64,000 nt of DNA from Neocallimastix lanati (nom. inval.) (Eukaryota; Neocallimastigomycota; Neocallimastigomycetes; Neocallimastigales; Neocallimastigaceae): NCBI GenBank assembly GCA_016946835.1, contig JACVTC010000039.1:427501-491500 (forward strand), written 5' to 3'. The notes under the pieces are model-generated. The model did no database searches. It was not told the origin of the DNA and saw nothing but the letters and a program-made list of their open reading frames with translations. Positions within the stretch are counted from its first letter, which is position 1; each line of letters begins with the position of its first letter. A program made the translations under genes and the position numbers. This document shows positions 38,174 through 51,600 of this stretch, in pieces.

Positions 38174-39107
38174 CTATCGTTTAACTCTTTTTCTGTTGCT
38201 TTTATTTATAAAATTGACAGAACTTGGTCTAATTCTATTAATCGATAAATTTCGTACAGACGTTGGTGATATTAATGAAGGATTAGTAAATAAATGAGGG
38301 TTTAAAGAAATAGGATTTTGATTAGAAAATGATGAATAATTTGGATGAGAATTAATTAAAGTATTAGTAGAATCAGAAAAATTAGATGATACATTTATAG
38401 GATTGGGAAATTGTACATATGGTTGAAAAAGGTTTTGAACTAAATCTGAAGGATTTTGATCAATTAATAAAGGAATTGATTGAGGATTAGTTGTTGTTGT
38501 ATTTATTGAACTTTGGATTGGAGTTGAGGGAGGTCTAACGGCTACTTGACCATCATAATGTGTAATGGTTGGCTTTAAAGAAATTAACGACTGTTGAAGA
38601 TTTGGTTGAAAAGTTAAATTTGAACTTTGGGGATTAGGTGACAATATTGAAGTTATATGATTTAAAGAATTATATGGAGCGTGATGCTTAGATAACATAG
38701 ATACTACTAATTTATTATTATCTTTTAGTGGACTGGGAGTACTACAATGGTTTAATAAATTATTTTGATTATTATTATTTGTATGATTTTGATGATCATT
38801 ATTAGTTTGCATATTTGGATTATCATTCTTATTATCATTATTTCTATTAATGTGTTGTTGGTTATGATTAATATTGTTATTATCATTATTACTACCACTA
38901 CTTTTATTATTACTAATTTTATTACATTCATTATTATTGTTGCTATTATTACTATGATTATTATTAGTTTTATTATTTGGTTTTGTATTTGAACTATTAT
39001 TTATTGAAATATTACTATTCTCTGTATTTATTAAACTATTAGTGCTATTTTCATTATTATTATTAGTATTATCATTATTCATTGCATGATTATTATGATT
39101 ATTATGA

Positions 39108-39139
<32 letters not shown>

Positions 39140-39165
39140 TACATCTGTTTGATTATTACTATTAC

Positions 39166-39250
<85 letters not shown>

Positions 39251-39727
39251 TGTTATTTTATTATTATTTAATAATAATGCCTGTTGCAATTCATCTTGTG
39301 TTGAATACATCATTAAATTTGAATAAATTGTTGGAGATGAATTAATAGAATTTATTCCAGTTGATTGTATTAAATTATTTTGTATCAACGCATTGTTAAT
39401 AGGTAAAGATAAAGCTGGTGTTGGTATATAAGACATATGAGGTATTTGAACATGATTATTAAATGAATTTTGTGAATTATTTTGATTAGTATTTGATTTT
39501 TCTTGAAATTTTTCATTATTTCTTTTACGTTTTCTATCAAACTTTTCGTCTAATGCGGTCTTTTTACCTATATAATTATTAATAATACAAAATTAGAGTT
39601 CCCAAAATTCAATATTCTTTTTATTATTTATAAAACATTTTTAATTTATCTATACCTTGAGAACGTTGTTGTGCATGCCATGCAATTAAATATAATTGAT
39701 ATTTCTATTATTAAATATAAATTTCAT

Positions 39728-39794
<67 letters not shown>

Positions 39795-40029
39795 TTAAAA
39801 TAATATATAATTTTATTGAAATAAAAATATTATATTAATTATTTTAATTACTTATATAAATTATTTATAAAATAAAATTACCCTAAAATTTTCAGACTGT
39901 TCATATGCTTTTAAGGCTTCATCGTATTCTTTTTTTTTTTGTTCAGCTATTTTTTCTAATTCTGCTTTTCTTTCAGGATCAAGTTTTCTCCATCTTTGAT
40001 AAAAATATATATTATTTTTTATAATAATA

Positions 40030-40060
<31 letters not shown>

Positions 40061-41084
40061 TTAGTATATTGTTATAATCATGTGTATTTTTGTACAGATA
40101 AATATATGTGATAATTTTTATACCAATAAATATTAAATAATAATATTGAAAAGAATAACAAAATAACACGGATGATTTTTTATATATATATATCTTGATT
40201 AGCTTTTGACATATACCTTTGTCCAACTTCCTGTGATATTTCATTAAATGACATCATTTCAAATTTTTCTTTTCCATATTCTATTTTCAGTTCTTCACGA
40301 ACATCTTGACAAAATTGAACATAAGCAGATAGTGGCTTAACTGGAGCCATAGCATCAGGTTTTGGATGTCTTTTATATTTTCTTTTAGAAGAATTATCCA
40401 TTAAATCAGTAAATATAAATAATGGGTGATGATTAAAAGATCCATTCTGTTGATTATTAGAATTAGTAATAGAAGATGAACTTGATGACGATACGGGTGT
40501 AGGTATGGAATGATGAAGAAAAGATAGTGGGTATTGTATTGAATTTTGATGTTGTAATAAATTTTGGTTTGGTATTTGATTCTGATGAAATAATAATAAA
40601 TTTGCCGATGATGGGTTTTGATTTATATCTACTTGCTTTATTCTTCCTATCTTCTTTCTGGGTGATGTTAGTGATGTATTGATAGAACTAACTGATGATT
40701 GAGCATGAGAATTAGTATTAGATGATGGAGTATTAATATTATTATTGTTACTTGCATTTGAATTTGTAGTAGTTGAATTAATACTTGATGAAGATGTATG
40801 CGAATTGATTTGGCTATGTAGTGGGGGAGGTGTTAATGGTGTATTATTTATTGGTATAGGGTCAAAATATGATAATGCTTTTTGATATGCAATCAGTCTT
40901 TGTAATCGTCGTCTATGACCAAGTTTAACATTTAACTCGGCCAAGTCTGATTCCGTAATATCTAACAACTTATTTTAATTAATATTATAAGAAAAAAATT
41001 GTTAATATTTTTTTCTTTGATTATTAAAATATATATATATATATAAATGTTCATTAAAAAATAATTATATAAAATATATATAAA

Positions 41085-41115
<31 letters not shown>

Positions 41116-41211
41116 TACCGATGTCATGTTATCAAAACCCTCTTCAATAAATCTATCTGCATATATTCCCAAATCATTTTGAGTAAGAAATAATCTTACA
41201 TGATCGGCCAT
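38174..41211 (-). CDS. SAM domain plus HMG-box DNA-binding protein, 5 exons
   Basis: Exons from 41211 down: 41211-41119, 40968-40217, 39993-39882, 39704-39656, 39567-38174; 2400 nt, 799 residues. Residues about 5-60 form a SAM domain (LFLTQNDLGIYADRFIEEGF ... LLDITESDLAELNVKLGHRR). After a Ser/Asn-rich linker an HMG box begins near residue 240 (MAPVKPLSAYVQFCQDVREE) and is completed across two exon joins (VGQR|WRKLDPERKAELEKIAEQ). The last exon encodes an Asn-rich tail including a pure Asn run (ATT repeat, about 39165-39250) and ends in the basic sequence RKRVKR. The HMG box would bend and bind DNA and SAM would oligomerise, so it is probably a nuclear transcription or chromatin factor. Targets unknown. 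Confidence 0.92.
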
Positions 41212-42480
41212 TTACTAAATTTAACTTTTTTTTCTGATATTTAATATTTTATAATTTTTTACTATATTAAATTATATATTAAAATGTATTTAATTTTATT
41301 CTTCAGAATTTAAGATTTTATTTTTCATTTAATTGAATTGTATTAGATTTTACTTTTTTTAAATTTTAATTACTAAAATTTTACGGAAAAAGATAAAAAA
41401 TAAGCATTGTTCTTTTTATTTTTTTCTTTTTTTTTTTTTTTTTTTATTTATTATTTATTTATTTAAAATTTATAAAACTTAATGATATCAAAACTATTAA
41501 TAAAAATCATTCTTTTCATATAAAAAAAAAATATATTAAAATATATTCATGTATCTAGAGATAATTTTAATATCAGATATTAAAATATAAAAATTACTGA
41601 ATTAATATTATATATTGTATTATATAATATAAATATATACTAAATATAATAAAATTTATTAATTTAATTAGTTGATAGTTTTTTGCAAAATTGTAATTCT
41701 TATTAACATTAAATTTCAATTCAAATTTCTAGATGAAAAAAATTTTTTTTTTTTTGAATTTAACACTTTTTTAACAATTAAACGAACCATATTAATAAAA
41801 AAATGTTATTTAAAAAATTGAATTTTCCAATTTTTAAAAATAAAATAATAGCAAAGATTTATGTTTTAAAAGAAAAGACTATTTTTGGGAATATATTGAT
41901 TATTGATTATTATATTAGAGAGAGTTAATTTATATAGTCTTCAATGGAAATTGAATAATAATTAATATTATATAAATAAAATATATAAAATCATTTAACA
42001 TTTATGTAATATAAAATATAAAATATACATTAATAAAAAGTTTTTTTTTATTTTTTATTATGATTTTTATTATTTTTTCTAATTAGAAATTTTTAAATTT
42101 CCTAATACTTCTAATTTCACAATAACTGTAAAAATAAAAATTATATAATTGATAAAAAATAAGAAAAAAAAATAAACTTTAATAATAAATAAAAATTATA
42201 TATATATAAATTATTTTAATATTAATAATGAAATAATTACAAAATAACAAATAATTAAATAATTTATTATATACTATTTCCATTATTTCCAATTAATTTC
42301 TAATTTAAACTTACATATTTATATTATAAATTATAGGAGTATATTACATATTGGCCTTTATATTAGATATTTATATAATATATAATAAATATTTAATATA
42401 TATTTTATTATATATTTTATATTTGTTTGAACTACAATATAGTATATTATTAATTTATTGTAATTTATAAATTTTGTTAA
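41212..42480. other. AT-rich intergenic region
   Basis: Upstream region of the SAM-HMG gene. Nothing gene-like seen. Confidence 0.6.
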
Positions 42481-42482
42481 AT

Positions 42483-42598
42483 ATTTGAAATGTTATCTTT
42501 AATGAATTCATACTTTTAAAAATTTGAAATGTTATCTTTAATGAATTCATACTTTTAAAAATTTGAAATGTTATCTTTAATGAATTCATACTTTTAAA
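42483..42598. repeat. Three tandem copies of a 39-bp unit
   Basis: The unit begins ATTTGAAATGTTATCTTTAA, continues with TGAATTCATACTTTTAAAA, and repeats at 42483, 42522 and 42561 with essentially no change. It is non-coding, has low divergence and is therefore recent. Confidence 0.95.
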
Positions 42599-42879
42599 TA
42601 TGAATTTGAATATTTAAGACATTAAAATTTAAATTGTTTAATGGTATATTAAATAATATTTAAATACTTAAAAAATTTATTTGAAAAATATCTCCATATT
42701 TATATTTCTTATAAGGTTTAGAAAAACTTTTATAAGTTAATAATAAATTTTCAAAAATTTTGTGGATTAAATATTATATCTACTTAATTGGCTTATATAT
42801 TTGAATATATTAAATATATAATATATAAAGATGGAGAAAAAATGATTAAAATTATTATCTAATAATCCTAAATAGTAAA

Positions 42880-43130
<251 letters not shown>

Positions 43131-44050
43131 TTAGCTGATCTGAAGTTGTGTATATAAGAGTTATTGACGTACAAGATATATATATGAATCTAATGTGCTA
43201 CAAAAAAAGAATAGGTAAATACATATAATACTCATTGTAATATTTGCATTTAAAAATAATACTTAATTCCTAAATATTCAAATAATAATAAATTTATTAA
43301 TCATAAATTAAAATGTTTTAACAGATTAAGGGTTAAGACTCTCAACAACTCTAAAACAAAACTCATAAATATACTATAATAAATAATAATGTCAGAATAT
43401 AAAACAGAAACCAGCACGAGGATATATATGTCAAGTATCATTATTCTAAAATTTGTATTTATCAAAATTGAAAATGATAACAATTATGAATTCGACACTA
43501 CTGCTTACTTCAATTATTTTAGAAAAATGTTTTAAGCACTAATACAATTTAAATAAAAGAAAATATATTATAAATTTATATAACATTTTTTATTTATCAT
43601 TATTTTTACATTATTTTTTTTTACATTATTTTACTAATAAATGCATTTTACTAATTTATTATTTCATTATATAAATTTATGAGTTAAATATTACTTAAAA
43701 TAAATATAAAAAAAAAAAAAAAAAAACGAAATATCCTTATTGAAAGAGAGAAAAAATACTCAAAAAGAAAAATATATAATATAAATATACTAAATTTACA
43801 AATAAATAAAATGTAAACATTTGTATTGATTAAATCAATAAGAAGAAAATGAGAGAATGTATTATATAAAATATAGAAATGAATTTTATTTATTTATTTA
43901 CTTATAATTAATATATAATAATAAGAATGAAAAAATATTGTCTATTGAAACCTAATTGACTAAGTAACTAATAAGATGAAAATTAAATGAATAATAAATC
44001 ACCCTTATTAATATACTATTAATAAGAAGAAAAAATTATAAAATATATAT
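43131..44050. other. AT-rich intergenic region next to the Copia fossil
   Basis: Less AT-rich at about 43130-43540, where an element relic is possible but unproven; otherwise A/T runs. No gene supported. Confidence 0.5.
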
Positions 44051-44470
44051 TTACCCTTATTAACAAAATGCCAATAAGAAGTGAATTTAAGTAAATTTTA
44101 CAAACGAATGTAGACATGTCTAAATCTTCACACCTACGAAATCTGATTTTGTGCATGTAATTAACCCCTCCTTTCCATCATATTTAATTTTATAATTTTT
44201 TGTACTATTTATGTATTTCACAACGTTTTTTACTTGTTCTGTTTTAAAATTGTTGATTGTCCACTATTTCTGGAAGGATTATTTAAGTCAAATGAAATTT
44301 CCTGTCTTGTACATTTTGATAAGTAAATCAGAGATCCAATTGTACTTTTGTATACTGTTTCGTCTAAAGAATTTTTTATTTTAAGATATGCCTTTGTCTC
44401 CTCTGCAAGATGTTTTTCCTTTTAGAGTATTGCTTATGTTGAATTTATTTATCATTTATCTAAAACTTTT
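44050..44470 (-). mobile_element. Decayed Copia Pol fragment (RT end/RNase H region)
   Basis: On the - strand, similarity to the end of Copia Pol is visible: STIGSLIYLSKCTRQEISFD corresponds to the usual GSLxYLxxxTRPDIxF segment, and NVVKYINSTKNYKIKYDGK with CTKSDFVGV corresponds to the RYLKGT...DADWAG segment. It is a fragment without recognisable LTRs and is broken by several changes. It is clearly older than the element at the left end of the window. Confidence 0.75.
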
Positions 44471-44879
44471 CATATAAATTATTTAACAATTATTTTGTTT
44501 ATTAATTTTAATTCCTAAAATATATTTTATTATCCCTTAATTTCATATTTTAAATTTTTTTTAAAATTTTTTTTATTATCTCTTGATATATTTTGAAATA
44601 CCACCAACTTTAACTTTGATAAAAAGTATAAATACTAAAATCAAGAATTGAAGAAAGGAATAAAATAGAGAAGGAATCGACTATCAACATTCCAATAAAA
44701 TAATGATCAAATAATAAAAATAGTATAGTTTATATTTTAATTTATAGTTGATTTAATAATTAAGTTGAATGTAATTTTTATATTTTATATTATTAATAAA
44801 ACATCTTTATAAAACAATTTATTTTATACCGAATTTATTAAATTATTGTGTAATCTATAATATTAATTTATTTTTCCTA

Positions 44880-46490
44880 TGAACGTAAGAGTAAAATTTG
44901 TTGGAAATATTAGTGAATATAGATACTAAATATGTTTAGATCAACAATTATTATTAATTTATGATCCATTATTAAAGAAATCTTGAATATAAATTTCCAG
45001 GCTAAATTTATTCCGCGTAGCTAGAAGGCTCTTAACTGCTCTATATTTTATACTGAATATAGTATTGAGGGTAACTTAGTGACATGACGCCAATGAAGAG
45101 GCAAGCTGCAGGTCAGACAGCGTATACCGTCAGATTATCCAAGCTCATTGTTAGATAATAATTAATATATAAATAATAATAAATAATAATAATAATAATT
45201 TAAAAAAGAATTATAATTAATTATTTTATTTTATTATAAATATTTATAATAATCTATCTTGACTTTCTTAGAGGGCAAATTATACTGTTGAGCATAATAC
45301 ATGAGCCTCTGCTATTGCTGATAACTGAAAGAGATAGTCTATTATTTTCTTAACTCTAATTATGTTAGTGAATAAAAATATTTTAGTACTGCTACTTCCT
45401 TGATTTGATTAAACTTGTTTAATCTTAATAATGGACTATAGTTGTTATCGCTCAAAAGTTACAAGGAACTATCACGACATATTAAAACAATTTATATATT
45501 TCATGATTTAACAATATATAAATTGGTTTATATTTTAATTATTAATTTATGATAATTTATTGAAAGATTTTTTTTTAAAAAAAAATATATATATGGTTTA
45601 TATGAAAAAAGGGAAGCCTATGCACTTCCATCGAAATAAAATTGCTACTGTCAAGTTTCAGTCAACTGCAAACCAGAACAAATTTAATATGAATTAGATA
45701 TACTCATCAGATGAATAATATATTGAACCAACCTATTTAGAAGATGAAAATTAATTCTTTTTTGATTACTTCAGTGATTCAGAAGAAGAAGAAGAACTTG
45801 TCGATTATCTTTGTGAGGCAATAAAAAGAAAGATGGACAAGGAAAATGTTGACTCTGAACACAATAAAGGAAAGAAAGTTCAAAAAAATCTTAAGAGTAA
45901 TCCTAAACCCATTGTCACACCAGCTTTAAGAAAGTAAAAGGAAAATCAATTAAGAGAAAATCCAAAAAGAAAAACATCTCCAACTCAAATTTATCCTTCT
46001 ATAATAGCAGATTCTTGATTGGGAGGCATAAGTTAGTAATAATCTCAGAAATATCCCTGTTAGTTGCATCATTACATTTGGAACATAAATAAAGAATTCG
46101 TTATTTAAATAACGAATAATTCAATAATATTAGCTTTCAAAAATTCCTTAATAATATATGTTTTATCAGCGTTTGAAATAAAAAACTTCCATTCGTTGAA
46201 GTAGAACTTTTCATTAAGGCATTGATCTATAGCTAAAGTATTTTCTTGAGATATGTCGATTCTTATATACTACTTTTGAATGTTAGGAAAGAATCAAATG
46301 AGACTCTTAATCTGATGTATATTGCTTATTTATTTAATATAATAATATGTTAAGTATTATGGTTAACAAGAAGAGTATAGTTAATGATGTATGATGGATT
46401 GCATCATATATCACGTGAACGCATTTGTTACATATATTCAAGTTACACAAAATATATAACATTAATATAAATCTATTTAATAATTAAATA
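44880..46490 (+). mobile_element. Decayed element-like stretch (possible LTR-element fossil)
   Basis: A run of less AT-rich segments (about 45010-45160, 45255-45460, 45600-46340, 46345-46450). The third has protein-like + strand sequence with an acidic then basic composition (FSDSEEEEELVDYLCEAIKR near 45770), as in element Gag/Pol linkers. TGTTGGAAATATTAG at 44899 and TGTTAAGTATTATGG at about 46348 look like LTR beginnings, but I could not pair two LTRs. It is broken in several places. The family is uncertain and an old host gene is the alternative. Confidence 0.4.
46096..46117. repeat. 22-bp perfect palindrome
   Basis: ATTCGTTATTT followed immediately by its exact reverse complement AAATAACGAAT, inside the decayed element-like stretch. 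Confidence 0.9.
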
Positions 46491-46812
46491 ATTATACATT
46501 TATTTATTATATAATTTATTTAAGTTGTATTATTATTATTATTATTATTTGTAGTAGTAGTTGTAAAAGTAGTAGTTGCTATAGTAGTTGTATTAGTCGT
46601 AGTATTAGTTTAGTACTATATTTTGTTTCTATTGGAATATTAAATAATAAAAATTAGAAATTATATTTTTAAATCAATTATTCACTAATCATATTAAATT
46701 AATCCAATTTTAATATTTTTATAAAAAATGTTTTATTAAAATTTATTAAAATTTATTTTATTTTATTTGATTTTTTACTTTTCATTTTATTTATAAATAT
46801 ATTTTATTTTAT

Positions 46813-46855
<43 letters not shown>

Positions 46856-47126
46856 TTTAATTTAAATTAAAAATCAATGTAATATTGAAATAAAAAATAC
46901 TATTATAATTATTAGTATATATATTTTTTCTTTAATTTAAATATCAATTTCTTTTATTTAAAATATAAAAAAAAGAAAATAAAGATATAATATGTTAAAT
47001 TTATAAAATATATACCTATTAATAAAAATATAGTAATAAAGAATTACCATAAATATATTTAATAAGTGAAACTTAAAATCTATATATAAAAGAAAGAAAA
47101 AATAGAATTATAGAATAAAAAGTATT
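46491..47126. other. AT-rich region upstream of the SET gene
   Basis: It contains a GTA/GTT-type imperfect trinucleotide repeat (about 46550-46615) and an ATT run (about 46820-46856). It probably includes the SET-gene promoter, but no specific element is recognisable. Confidence 0.6.
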
Positions 47127-50100
47127 ATGGAAGAAACAGAAAAAATAGAAAAAGAAAGAGATATTGAAGGAACAGAAAGTAATGATGATAAAGATGATAA
47201 AGATGAATCACCACAAAATGTGAGATCTTTAAGAAGTAGAAAAGGTGAAAGAAAGATTTATAACTATAAAAAAGTTCGAAGCTCTTCATTAACTATTACA
47301 GGTAAAAAAAAAAATGAAAATGAAAATGAAAAGAGTAGAAAATTTAGATGGTATAATCAAAATTTTATAATGCATTTAGCATTACGTATTTCAAATAGAC
47401 CATTACCAAGAATGGTATTAATTAAACGTACATTAGAACTTGATGAAATGTGCTCAGAAATTATGAATTTACCTAAATGTTTTCATGGAAAGGTATTAAT
47501 AACAATTAAATTTATAAGGATTGAGTTATTAACTAATTATTTATATAATAACTTTCTATAATTATATAATATAATTAAATAATAAAAGTAATATTTATGT
47601 TATTTTATTTATTAAGATTATTTTTAATCTTAATATTAAAAATATTAACGAATAAATTAATTATTTTAATTATTTTATTATTTTAATTAAAAATAATTTA
47701 TATAAAAAGTATTATTAAATTTTATAATATTAAATTTTTTATTATAATTTTTCTATCATTGATAATGGTTTTTATTAAAAAATTATAAATGTTGAATAAA
47801 TATATTAATTAATTATATATTTACATATAAATATATATTAAAATGTTAAAACATTAATATTAATACATAATAAATAGACACCGGTAAATACAGCAAGTAT
47901 GCTTTTAACTGTAAATCGTGATAAATTATTCATTCCTAAAAAACCTCCAGGTGCACGTTCAACTATTTTTCGACTTTCTTTTGAGCCATGTAACTTAGAA
48001 AAAGCTATAGAGCAATATAACGAATGGAATAAGTTACTAAAAGGTGATTGGTGGTGGACATTTAGTAAAAAACGAAATTACGGATTTAATCCTGAAGAGG
48101 ATATAGATGAAATAGATAATAAAGACATTTCGAAGAAGAAAAATAAAAAAAGAAAAAGAAAAGGGAAAATGAGTCCAAATCATAGAAAAAAAATAAAAAT
48201 TGACGATAATAAGAATAGTATTGATGAAGGTAGTATATCAATAAATGAAAGTAATAGTGTTGATGAATATGGTACAAATAATGAAAGTAATAATGAACAT
48301 AGTACAAATAATGAAAATAATAGCAAATATGATAAAATAAATGAAGATTCATATTCAGGTGAACATGATAATAAAGATAAAGAAAATTTAGACGACGAAT
48401 TTATTCCAAGTTCATTAGATGAAATTGTCGAAGTTAAAAAGTCAACAGTAAATATTAAAATTCAAAAATATATTAAAATTTTAATCTAAACATTAGTCTA
48501 TATAAAATATTATTTATTTATTTGTTCGTTTGTTCATTTATATGTTTATTTATTTTATGATTATATAAATATATAATAAATAAAATAGATAAATAATTCT
48601 GGACGAGGTTTATTTGCGAAAATATTTATTCCTAAATACGCTGTACTTGGATTTTATTTTGGTGTTCCAATGACCGAATGGGAATTTGATTCTTTAAAAG
48701 AAGGAAAGGGATTATCATCTAATTACTCCGTAATAATCATATCTAATTCTAATATTATAAATATATATTTAATAATAATATATTATAATAATTGTTAATA
48801 AATAATATTTGTTCTGTATTTATTTATATTTATATTTATTCTTATATTTATATATTATTTACATATTGAATAATCAATAATAAAAGATTCGTTATCGTAA
48901 AACAGTTCTTGATGCAACTGACGAAAATGGACAACCATATTGGAATAATCCAAAAATATTTTGTCCTTTCCATTTTATGAATGAAAATTTAAATGGAAAA
49001 CCTAATGTTGAATTTAGAGAAGGAAATCAAGTAAATCAAGTACTAATTGTAGCAATATCTAATATTGAACCCGGGGAAGAAATATTTGTTGATTATGGAA
49101 AAGAAGTAGATAGAACAGGATGGGGCTCTGATAAATTTAATAATTATGCAAAAAATTTTTCAAATGGGAATCCAAATGCAATCAAAACTCAGGATAAAAA
49201 TATAGATAATGATTTTAAAACCAATAATAGTAATAATAATAATGAAAACAATGATAACGAAAATAGTAATGATAATGATAATGATAATGATAATGATGAT
49301 AATGAAAATAGTAATAATAAAAATCATGATAGTAAAAGTAATATTAATGATAATTCAATCGAAGTTAATAGTATAACTAATAATGAAGAACATGAAAATG
49401 AAAATAGTTTATTGCAAAAGCTTAAAGAAAATAAAAGTGAAGTAAATAGTAATTCACAAACAAGTAATGAAACTCTCAAAACTGATAATAGTAAATTGCT
49501 ATTGACTTTGTTATTAAAAATAAGTAAAGATAATAGATCTAAATTAAAAGACGATTCAACACCTGTTGATCGATTTGAAGAATTGAAAAAACTTTTGAAA
49601 AAAATAAATTCTAATGAAGCTGTAATAAATAAGGAAAATCAAAATTCAGTTAAACCGAATGAAACTGAAGTCACTAATCTGAATACCAATGTTTTTAATA
49701 AAAATGAAAAAAATGATAAAACTGAAAATAAAACTAATAAAAGAAAGTATTCAAGATCTAAAAGTAAATCAAGAAACGAAAAAGTGGTAAATATTAATAA
49801 TAATGAAGTTAAAAATAATAATTCAATTAATTTAAACATCACATCGGAAAATTCGGAAAATAATAATATTAAAAGAAGAAAACGAGGTAGACCAAGTACT
49901 AAAAAAAATATAAATCATGAAAATAGTATCAATAATAATGATAATAATATACAAAATGTGATAACTCATTCAAAATTTGTAATTGAAGAAAGAAATACAA
50001 ATAATGAAATGTTAATTAATAATCCAAATAAATTGATTAATACAAAAAAAATAACTGAAAATATTAACTCATTAAGCAATATAGTTAATGTATCTGATAA

Positions 50101-51514
50101 TAAAGATAATTATGATAATAATGTTAATAATGAAAGTAATGATAATGGTAATAATATTAATAATGAAAATAGTGATAATAATGATAATGATAATGATATT
50201 GATATTGATAAGAATAAAATAAACAAAAATAAACAAAGCAATAAAAAAAAGCAAAATAATGAAGTTAAAAGTAATGATAATATTGATGTTGTTAATGGAA
50301 ATGAGAATGATTCAATTATTATGTTGGAAAGATATAATATTTACAATAATACTAATAATTATAATGATAAAGAAATTGATAAAGATTCTCCAGAAACTAA
50401 AGTTATGATGAGTAGCAATTTAGAAAATATTGAAATCGATTCAGTAAATGATATCAATATTAATATTATCGAAAAGGAATTTAATAGTATACACAATAAG
50501 AATGTAAATAATAATAATATTAATATTGTTAATAATGAAAATTCAATTGTAATATTAGAAGAAAATAATACAAAAGAAAATAAAAGTGATAGAGTATTAA
50601 GAAGTGCTTCTAAAAATGAAATTTATAAAAATAATATTGATAATATTACAGTTAGTAAAAGAAAACTTAATAATAATGATGATGATAATGGTTTTATTAA
50701 TAATAAAAATTTAAGTATTTCATCTGAAAAAAAGAATATTAGTAAAAATACAAGTGATAGAGTATTAAGAAGTGTATCAACAAATGTAATTAATAAAGAT
50801 AAAAACAATATTATTGAAAATAAAAATAATAATAGTATAACTAAAGAAATAGAGAATTTAAAAATAAAAAGTAAACTTAAAAGAATAAATTATAATAAAG
50901 AAATTGCTGAAAGATCAATAATATCATTAAAAGAAAAAAACGCAAATGAAAATAGTGATAGAGTATTAAGAAGTAGTTCTAATAATAACATCATTTTGAG
51001 TAATATAATTAGTAATAACTCATTTGATGATAATGGTAGTATTGAAAATATAAATAATAGAAAAATAAAAAGAAAATCTAGTAAAATAAGTGATATTACT
51101 AACACTAATGTTGACAATAATAAAAGTTCAAATGTAGCGTTGTTGAGTAATTCGAAGATTATTAAAAATACAAGCGATAGAGTATTAAGAAGTGCCTCAA
51201 GAAATAAAACAAATAATAATATTGAAACTAATAATTATAATATAAAGAATGAAAAAAATGAAGAAATTAATTCTTCTAATAAAAAAGTTAAAAATTCTTC
51301 AAATGATAAAAAGAATTATGGAAAATTGAATACAAAAAATATAATAAACGAAATGAGTAATGATAATAATAATAATAAAGAATATGAAAAAATAATTATT
51401 ATAAATGATGATAAGGATCCCGATATTATATTTGAAGAAAAGAATACTTACGAAAATAAAAGTGATAGAGTATTAAGAAGTGCTTCAAGAAATTTAATTG
51501 AAACTAATAATACA

Positions 51515-51600
<86 letters not shown>

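Noticed and set aside
39082-39345. Tyr-rich and Ile-rich frames on the + strand
   Set aside because: Antisense reading of the ATT repeat that encodes the Asn run of the SAM-HMG protein.
43301-43483. 60-codon hydrophobic - strand frame
   Set aside because: No family resemblance and no codon-level signal; possibly edge of a transposon relic.
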